Below, piece after piece: positions 56,988-64,000 of a stretch of 64,000 nt of DNA (the first letter of the stretch is position 1; the number at the start of each line of letters is the position of its first letter). The stretch comes from Xiphydria camelus (taxonomy: Eukaryota; Arthropoda; Insecta; Hymenoptera; Xiphydriidae). The DNA lies in the NCBI GenBank assembly GCA_963678675.1, contig OY783201.1:20887769-20951768 (forward strand), read 5' to 3'. The translations under genes and the position numbers were made by a program. The notes under the pieces were generated by a model. It saw only the letters and a list, made by a program, of their open reading frames with translations. It was not told the DNA's origin and ran no database searches.

Positions 56988-59900
56988 ATGTGTCAATTTA
57001 TTATACCACGAGGAGCATATAAAGCTTATTTACGTGATCCGCGAATTCCTATTCCATCATCGACAAGATGGAGGCATTTAAAAGAACGTTTGAACGAAGA
57101 TGAGGATTTAAACCTTGCTCCAGAAGAGGTTATAGAAATGTCAATATGATGATTAAATAATTTAAACAGCGTTTTTATATGATTTTTGTTACTAGACCAC
57201 TGTGAGTGAATATGAGACAAGTGATGACATTGACCAAATGGAATGGGTCGTTGACGGGGATAAATATTATGATAGCAGGGAATCTAGCTCTGCGTCTGAT
57301 GATCTTGAGGATCGTTTTATTTCATCACACAAAAGTTGTACATCATCTGTTGCGGGACAATTAGCTATGATGGCCGATCTGGATAACACTTCCAATAACA
57401 GCTCTATCGGAAGTCAAACAATTGAGGGCAATATTTTTGTGGTAAATAAATTACGAATATTGATAGGATAGTGATCGAGATGCCTGTATTAAAACTTGAT
57501 AACTGCATGTGAACATTATGACGTAGACTAGATACATTTTTTCATAATTTCTTAATCATTAATATCGTTTTTATAGAGTGCAGAGGACCAAGATTGCAAT
57601 CAAGGTATTCCTGAACAATGCATGTGTGCTGAATCAGATGATTCTTCTCAGGCTGGTGAATGTGATGACAACCTATTATATGAAGTTAATATTATTAGTG
57701 AAGAAAATTTCTCCGATGCTGATGAAGAAGAAAAATGGCGAGATCCACGTAATAATTATTGTCCTCAGGTATATATAAATGAATTAAAAACAATATTCTT
57801 TCTTTCGATTGTGACAATAATGCTTTATGATACCGATTATATGTCATTTTTACAATCACAAAACTTACTTTTTACAGCAAGAGCCTCTTTATCCTGGTGG
57901 TCGTATTTCTCAGAGCGAAAGTGATCTATTGCTTATGAGTTACGCTATTCGTTTCGGATTGTCAGACAGTGCAATAGAAAGAAGGTCTTATTGAGCTACT
58001 TGATATTCACCTCCCGGAACCATCACTTGGAACAAAATATCGGTTCCTAAAAAAATTTGAAACTGCAGCCGCTATAAAACTCCATTATTATTGTCCAAGT
58101 AAAAATTGCCAATCTTATCTGAAATTCGACAGCGACTATTCTCCTGTGGAATGTCAGTGCGGTATGGAATACACAAAGAAAGAATTGGATGCAGGCGGTC
58201 ATCATTTTATACAGATACCAATTAGAGAGCAATTGGTAGAACTTCTGCAAACGCCGAATCTCCACGAACAACTGCGTCAAGAAGACGAAAATCAATCTGA
58301 TGTCGTCAATGGAAGAATTTATAAAAAACTATTGCGTCAAGATATCATTTCTAAAGGAGATCTCACAATACAGTGGAATACAGATGGTGTTAAAAGGTTT
58401 AAATCTTCTAAAGGTGAACTTGTGCCAATCCAAGCCTGTTTGAATGAGTTACCATTCAACATCAGGAATGAACATACATTATTATGTGGTTTATGGTATG
58501 GAGATGGCAAACCAAACATGAACACCTTTTTGAAGTCATTTGTGTATGAGCTGATGGCATTACATGAGGAAGGATTCGACTATATCATTGCTGATAGGTC
58601 TCAACTCGTCAAAAAGTTCACACCTTAATTGCAACAGTAGATTCAGTAGCCCGAGCGCCCCTTCAGAATATTATGCAATACAATGGAGAATATGGTTGTC
58701 CGTTTTGTTTACATACAGGCGAGAGAATCGTAAAAGGGAATGGATATGCAAGAGTCTATCGAGGCGACATTCAGGAGCCTAGAACTATTCGACAACACAT
58801 AAATGATGCTACCGAAGCTGAAAATACTGGTTCTACAATCAATGGTATTAAAGGTCTATCTGAGCTGTTATTCTTACCAATTTTCAATATAATAGCATCA
58901 TTTGTACCCGATTATATGCACGCTTTACTGCTAGGTGTTGTTAAAACTATAATAGACGAGTGGACAGATAGTGTTAATAGTCACAAAGCATTTTATATTG
59001 GAGATAAAGTTGCTTTGATTGACTCAATACTTACTCAATTTCAACCACCTAGTGAAATTACGAGAACGCCACGTCCGCTTCTGTGGATCGGAATTTATGG
59101 AAAGCTTCAGAGTGGAAATCGTTTCTGCTGTATTACTCATTAGTACTTCTGAAAGTGATAAATATGCCAATGAAGTTTATCAATAATTGGTTTCTTATAG
59201 TATATTCAGTATGAATATCTATTTACAAGAATACATTACTGATGGAGAATTAAAACTAGCTGAAAAAGCTTTACGAAAATTTATTTTGACCATAGAACAA
59301 GTTTATGAAATACCACAACTGATGAAATTTAATTTTCATTTATTGCTCCACATTCCTAAAAGTGTTAAAAATTTCGGAGCAATTTGGGCAGTTTCGACTT
59401 TCAATTATGAACACAATAACGGAATATAGGCTAGGCAAGTATCTCAAATTATTAACGCGCGCGCGACCTCGTGGATAGTCCACGAAACTTTGGGGTGATA
59501 AGTGACCAGTCGGGATCAAGTATTCCGTTGTCTGTAACCCACCACAACGGAATACTTGATCCTGATTGGTCACTTATCACCCCAGAGTTACGAACTGCGA
59601 CCACCTCGTGGCGCCACTAGAGGTACTTGCCTAGCCTATTAGGAAAAATGTTTTCGGAAACACAATCAGTGCCACATCAGATTTGTAAAAATTATCTTCG
59701 ATTACAAATTGTAAGAGCAAAGTATTTTCATGTTTACTTGAATCAAAATTATTCTCTTCATGCTAAATCGCTCGTAGACAAATTCATGTTTAAAAAATGA
59801 GATCAGTTTATTGTATCAGCGACGGTCCTTTTTTGCGAGTTTTCGGATCGCCCAATATCGTAAAAATGTCATTAATTGAAAAGGTTCAGATCGAGGCTCT

Positions 59901-60312
59901 TTTAGGTGAAGAAATAAATATAACAGGTGTTCAATCGTTCGAGCGCTTCATTTATAAAAATATTTTATATCACACACAAAATTATAAACGAATGATCAAA
60001 CGTCACAACAGTACCGTAGAGTTAATAGATAAGAGATACATAATTATTACTCACGTAATTTCAATTATGTCACTCAGATCTAATCAGTTACAGTATGTCA
60101 TACTTGGAGAACAACTTCATTCGACAGGTACTGAATGATGTAAAGATAGATCATTAAACATCACTTCGAATTCATTTAGTTCCATTATGAAATTGTCCAA
60201 TGAATGTGTAGCAATATACCCGCACATGTTATCACGCAAATGTGTTCAAATCACACATGTAGATGATAATGTATACATTTTTCCTCTTGTAAATAATTTG
60301 GAAAGAGATTAA
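56988..60312 (+). pseudogene. Tnp2/Transposase_21-like transposase, frameshifted
   Basis: Exons 56988-57128, 57196-57441, 57577-57768 and from 57878 on are all phase 0. The N-terminus is charged (RGAYKAYLRDPRIPIPSSTR), then acidic linkers, a cysteine group (YYCPSKNCQSYL, VECQCGMEY), then the nuclease-like core: TIQWNTDGVKRFKSSKGELV, INELPF-type LNELPFNIR, LLCGLWYGDGKPNM, NGEYGCPFCLHTGERI, IASFVPDYMHALLLGVV, FNFHLLLHIPKSV and AVSTFNYEHNNG. The D of NTDG, the D of VPDYMH and the E of YEHNNG are plausible DDE residues (inference). Frameshifts occur near 57985, 58615 and 59085, a MITE sits at 59427-59638, and a nonsense codon is at about 59800. The C-terminus ends VYIFPLVNNLERD. Confidence 0.75.
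59427..59638. mobile_element. Palindromic MITE inside the transposase
   Basis: TAGGCTAGGCAAGTA and TACTTGCCTAGCCTA are the ends. The interior pairs GGTGATAAGTGACCAGTC with its inverse, so nearly the whole element can fold on itself. ATA and TTA flank it, a near-match for a 3-bp target duplication as in Harbinger MITEs. It interrupts the conserved NNG region. Confidence 0.85.
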
Positions 60313-60804
60313 AAATATACATCGTTCATAACAAAACCCCCGTATATTTTTTTATTTTCAATTTACATATGTTTATATTCTATTGAGGAATACTTATGCA
60401 GTTTTCGCGTAAATTATCACCTAATCAGTGTTTGAACGCTGTTAAGTATTTTTTTACCGTTTGTATTCAATCAGTATTTAAAACAATCAAATTATATTTC
60501 AACACTGACAACACTGATAATAAACACTGAAAATCATCACTTGATAAGTATTTTCAATACTGATTGTCAGTACTCATGCAGTGTTTAAATACTGCATTAT
60601 CACTAGGCTGTGTATTTTTCTTCTGTGTTAAAACACTAGTAAATACTGTATATTCTGTATTAATGTACTTAAAATCACTCAACTTTAACACTGCGTCAGT
60701 ATTATTAATACTAAAAATGAGTGTTAAATCACTCAAAATAAGTAATAGAAATACTGAATTGAGTATTAAAATACTGAAAATCGAGTGTTATTTTTTCGTA
60801 AGGG

Positions 60805-61067
60805 AGCACCTTGGGTAGAAAAACTGATATTGTATTTTTTGGAACGAAAGATACTGCAAAGATGTTAAACTGTCTCCACACACTAGCTAAATAGCGCAAG
60901 GTGATCTCAAGTTCAGTTCTGGCTGATATCGGCTCCCGGAACCAAGTTGTATGTTTCTGAATTTTAGGTACAGCCATACTAAGTAGCTCATCAAATTTCT
61001 TTGGATCCATTCGTAAGTGGTTCTTGTACGCTTCTTTGTTCTCTGAAGACAATTCTTTTAACCTTTA
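60805..61067 (-). pseudogene. HARBI1-like transposase, N-terminal part
   Basis: Minus strand: ELSSENKEAYKNHLRMDPKK, FDELLSMAVPKIQKHTTWFR, EPISARTELEITLRYLAS, then KNTISVFLPKVL at the insertion point of the 7.9-kb element. The arrangement matches the N-terminal domain of Harbinger nucleases. The codons usually between LRYLA and the KNTIS motif are partly replaced (VWRQFNIFAVSF). Continues at 52892-52854. It is a different family from the copy at 51414. Confidence 0.75.
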
Positions 61068-61170
61068 GAGCCCGGGAAAATTTCAGTTAAAATCGACTTG
61101 TTTTAAACGTAAAATTTATGAATAAAATCAATAAATTTTCTATTTGGAGGCCCCGACCTAACTGCTGGTT

Positions 61171-61550
61171 GCAAGAAAAAGAAAAGTTCTAAAAAGAATA
61201 TCGAGTGTTTCCGATGCCAAGAAAAGGGACACTACGCGAGTCAGTGCGAGAAGCGAACAAAAGGAAACGGCAACAGCAAGGACAATGAAAAAGGACAGTC
61301 AAGTCGCGGGTGCGCGTTCATTGTTCAGTCGCACAACGATAGCGCAGGAGCGCTTGTTGTGGGGGACCGGAAACAACAACCTTCAACCGAGCAGTTGCAA
61401 CGGTTGCGGGACGCCGATAAGAGGGATGTCTAGATTACCGATAGCGGAGCGTCGGAGCACGTCACATAGCGTCGCGACTGCCCCGATAGCCAAGCGTGAC
61501 TTTCACCCGAGCGTCACGCGGTGGCAGCACGCCGGCGGCCTGATGATGTG
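61171..61550 (+). pseudogene. Ty1/copia-like gag-pol fragment
   Basis: Encodes a lysine-rich stretch, a zinc knuckle CFRCQEKGHYASQCEKR, a linker and the protease motif ITDSGASEHVT, preceded by a stop where a tryptophan is usual. A CCHC knuckle followed by DSGA(S/T) is the gag-protease junction of copia elements. Integrase and reverse transcriptase are absent. It lies next to the HARBI1-like fragment on the other strand. Confidence 0.72.
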
Positions 61551-62000
61551 GCGGCCTGATGATGAGGTTCACCACTGAACCACCAGAGGCGTCCCGATCG
61601 CCTTAAGCGATGCAGAAGTTAACGGAAGACTTCGTGGCGAAAGCCGCCCTAACATCGCTCTCTTCTTTCGTGAACCTTCGCGGCGGGCACACGCTTCTTG
61701 TCCAGCACTACTCGTGTAGCTAGCATATAGTAGCTTTGTACAGCGTAACATTCCTTGTCTTGTTAATAAATCAAAGATTGTTTTGTTGTATAGAATCTTT
61801 GTAGCATTGGGAGATCCAGCGAGGAGATCCCCAAAGGGAGCTTCACTGTGCCGCCACCTCGTGATTGTCACCGAGTGACGTTACTCATACGTTACTGGGA
61901 TGCCACGGAGTGATTGTTACTGGGTGACGTTACTGTGACGCCACTGTGACTTAATCTTTTAAAAAATCCAAATTGTTCAATAAAAATTAAAAATTATATA
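61551..62000. other. Repeat-like sequence, no gene seen
   Basis: GGCGGCCTGATGATG is repeated at about 61535-61565. TTGTTAATAAATCAAAGATT near 61760 resembles a polyadenylation region such as the end of an LTR. Phrases GTGACGTTAC and TGCCAC recur at 61870-61950. Confidence 0.35.
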
Positions 62001-62543
62001 TTAGGTGTTGGAATTAATTCGTAGCATTTTTTAATGAAAAAATATGATCATGCCCAAACTTTTAAGACGTTTTTCTACTGGTGATAAGTCAACTCCCAAC
62101 TTGGTTGGTACATAACCTTTTTCCAAATCATAAATAACAACATTTTATAATAATTTATTGAATATATCAAAATTTGTGCCGAATAAAGTGTTCTTGCGGG
62201 GAGTTTTGCTTCATTATTTTAATATGAACAAAAGTGCAGCTACGTATTTAGTGGAAGTGTACATGCTCTAGCTGCGAGCAAACGCGTCGGAAGTGGTTTG
62301 CACGTTTTAAAGCTGGTGATTTCGACTTGGATGACAAGAAGCCGAATAAATTTGAAGATAATGATTTGGAGGCATTAGTCCATCAAGACTCATGTCAAAC
62401 ACTTATGTAGAAAGAATTCTTACAATTAAATTTGTGATGTTTACGATACGGTATTACATTACTGTCGGTAACAACGAAATACTGTACTACCTGCGTGCCA
62501 TTTATTGTTAAGATCGACGCTACAAATTAATTCCAACACCTAA
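62001..62543 (+). mobile_element. Internally deleted mariner with intact ends
   Basis: TTAGGTGTTGGAATTAATTC is mirrored by GAATTAATTCCAACACCTAA-type sequence ending at 62543 (AAATTAATTCCAACACCTAA), with TA on both sides. The interior encodes a mariner N-terminal domain: LLHYFNMNKSAATYLVEVY, KRWFARFKAGDFDLDD, KKPNKFEDNDLEALVHQDSC. The catalytic part is missing. It differs from family 1 and would need transposase in trans. Confidence 0.82.
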
Positions 62544-62689
62544 TAATACAAAAATTTCATCGTGAACTTAACCCATTAAAGCCCAAATTAATTTCTGGTG
62601 GATTTTCTTTACGAAAATTGCATGATTTGTTACTCAGAGGTTATGAGAAAAAAATTCCAAATGGCCGTCCTATACATCCCAGGAAACCA

Positions 62690-62800
62690 GATCACGTCAT
62701 GTGACGTTTTTTATGACGTCTTATTCTGGTCATTAGAAGACGTGACCAATATATGACGTCGGTAACACGTCAGATTCCTGACGTAATTATGGCTTTTATA
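62690..62800. repeat. Cluster of TGACG half-sites
   Basis: TGACG/CGTCA motifs occur about eight times in 110 bp, including full TGACGTC at 62714 and 62754. They could be CRE-like (CREB/ATF) sites or simply the subterminal repeats of a MITE. No surrounding TIR was identified. Confidence 0.5.
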
Positions 62801-63551
62801 ATCAATAATGTGCTCGATATGTAGCACATTTTATTTTTAACAAAATATGTCAAAAAGCTCATTTTCATAAATTATTAGTAATTATTTTTTATCCGCCCTG
62901 AACGTTTGGTTATGGCAAAAATAATGGCGGTAATAAATATTACAAATATGGTGTCCGACTGATAGCCTGTTTTTCCCTTGAAGTCTTCATTTTGAATTTC
63001 CCGCCTGATATATTCCCGCTCTGCCGTTTGTCATCAAAATGGCGCTCATTTTCGGGCGGCGCAATGTTGCCAGATACGCAAAACAGTTTATCTCTAGTAA
63101 TCTTCGTTTTTCCTGTAGAATTGAAAATGTGATAAAATAAATGATTATAAATTATGAATTTTATATCTCAGTGTTAATACTGTTAAACTACTTTTAATTC
63201 AGTAATGAAATGTCATTTTTCATTGAGATATTTTAAAGCTTCTAAATTATTTTATAGGTTAGGGTTTATAACACATTCTAAAAACAATTAAAATTCAAAA
63301 AGCGCGCCATAATCAGGATAGTTAACGGCATGTGGCACAAGGGACGCTAGTAGTACGCGTTTTGGCGGGAGGTACAGAGTGGCCGATCTATAATACTCTC
63401 TAATCTATGTCTACAGTAAAACCTAAAACCGTCGCGTCGTCTCGTGGATTTCATGTTGTCTGTGCGCCATTTGCCGTTCGTGATTTTTCCTTCATCGTGC
63501 CGAGGTGTTTGCTTGTATATTGTGCCAAGTGCCATAATAATTATAATAATT

Positions 63552-64000
63552 ATGGCGTACACAATTTTAGAATTTCAGAATAATGAAGTAAGCGTGGTTT
63601 CAACTAAATGGTTTACGCCTAAAAAACCCAAGTTTATTGGCCCCCACACAAGGATAATTATACCTATAATAAATCGTTACAACGGCTACAAGAGCCAGAC
63701 ATAAATACTTGGTCTCTATATCCTGTTAAAAGGTGTTATTATCAAACAGGTAGGAATGCATACATAAAATAATAGCAGATCACATTTAATGTGTCATTCA
63801 TAAATAAGTTTGCCTTTACGTTTTAGATAACTTGGACAAAGCTTTACTAAAACAAAAAGAAGCTGAGGGGCGTTTTCCAATAAGGAGGCACAGTGTTGCA
63901 CAGTGTGACACTGCAGTACACAGTGTCGGGGTGCTTATTGGAACACATTTTAATTTCTCAATGTAACCACCAGAGTGTGCTCATATCATTATGTGCATCA
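63552..64000 (+). CDS. Unidentified insect gene, first exons (partial)
   Basis: The ATG at 63552 opens MAYTILEFQNNEVSVVSTKW. After a probable 1-nt shift in the A-run near 63620 the frame reads YWPPHKDNYTYNKSLQRLQE and TWSLYPVKRCYYQT, ending at a CAG|GTAGGA donor at 63749. An acceptor TTTTAG at 63826 starts a second exon, NLDKALLKQKEAEG, which fits in phase. The pattern (an F(x)n V(x)VV(x)W start, then WPP, then W(x)LY and an A/K-rich helix) recalls a widespread insect gene family, some with a DUF4806-like C-terminus, but the diagnostic part is outside the window. The second exon runs into a MITE. Confidence 0.45.
63867..63948. mobile_element. Very short MITE-like inverted repeat
   Basis: GCGTTTTCCAATAAGGAGGC is mirrored by GTGCTTATTGGAACAC, with GCACAGTGT and ACACAGTGT phrases between. 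It lies at the end of the second exon of the gene at the right edge. Confidence 0.55.

Larger units (their letters stand above)
52893..60804 (+). mobile_element. 7.9-kb element carrying a Tnp2-like transposase and a BEN gene
   Basis: CCCTTACGAAAAAGTAACAC at the left is mirrored by GTGTTATTTTTTCGTAAGGG at the right. Both ends continue as several hundred bases of AATACTG, CCAGTATT and AACACTG phrases (52910-53200 and 60440-60790), typical of subterminal transposase-binding arrays. AG flanks both sides (52891-52892, 60805-60806). The host HARBI1 frame is continuous without it. It contains a BEN-domain gene (split between strands) and a + strand transposase with similarity to plant-type Tnp2 (Transposase_21), so a CACTA/EnSpm relative is the best guess. 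A 2-bp target duplication is unusual for CACTA, which makes 3 bp. Confidence 0.8.

Overview
The window is eukaryotic and comes from an insect, most likely a hymenopteran (a parasitoid wasp, ant or sawfly). The evidence is two tandem insect gustatory receptor genes ending in a TYLVILVQY-type seventh helix, a divergent insect nicotinic acetylcholine receptor subunit, GT-AG introns, AT-rich DNA, and several mariner lineages, Helitron, piggyBac, PIF/Harbinger and pogo pieces. The species cannot be named from this sequence. The window is dominated by mobile DNA; only three host genes are clearly visible.

Layout. 1-300: last two exons of a gustatory receptor (Gr). 0.8-8.1 kb: repeats (a Helitron carrying a minisatellite, a mariner-type MITE with a foldback element inside it, a tRNA-like SINE head). 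8.4-10.6 kb: a complete four-exon Gr, a tandem paralogue of the first. 11.2-21.1 kb: transposase fossils (several mariner lineages, a Tc1-like pair in inverted orientation, a pogo/Tigger end, and a mariner copy split by two later insertions). 21.8-24.0 kb: a non-autonomous element with complex inverted termini. 24.9-32.2 kb, minus strand: a seven-exon nicotinic receptor subunit whose introns hold a 1.1-kb foldback and a mariner copy in the opposite orientation.

33.8-39.6 kb: a multi-exon transposase-like gene broken by two younger elements whose target-site duplications are still exact. 40.6-42.8 kb: an element with about 0.33-kb terminal inverted repeats (TIRs) whose only visible protein is a FEN1/XPG-like PIN nuclease. 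43.6-51.8 kb: a piggyBac-type MITE, a mariner, a MADF/BESS gene separated by a 2.3-kb long-TIR element, and an LTR-retrotransposon gag containing a one-ended piggyBac fragment.

52.9-60.8 kb: one 7.9-kb element, probably CACTA-like, carrying a Tnp2-like transposase and a BEN-domain gene. It lies inside a Harbinger (HARBI1-like) transposase gene. Its edges are fixed by a 2-bp AG duplication and by the continuity of the HARBI1 reading frame across the insertion. Inside it, the second half of the BEN gene has been flipped between 0.33-kb inverted repeats. 61-64 kb: a copia-type gag-pol scrap, a deleted mariner with intact ends, a cluster of TGACG half-sites, and the first exons of an unidentified insect gene running off the right edge.

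All transposase genes seen carry stops or frameshifts, so the window reads as an old, repeatedly re-invaded region surrounding chemosensory and neuronal receptor genes. The intact target-site duplications make it possible to order many insertions in time.
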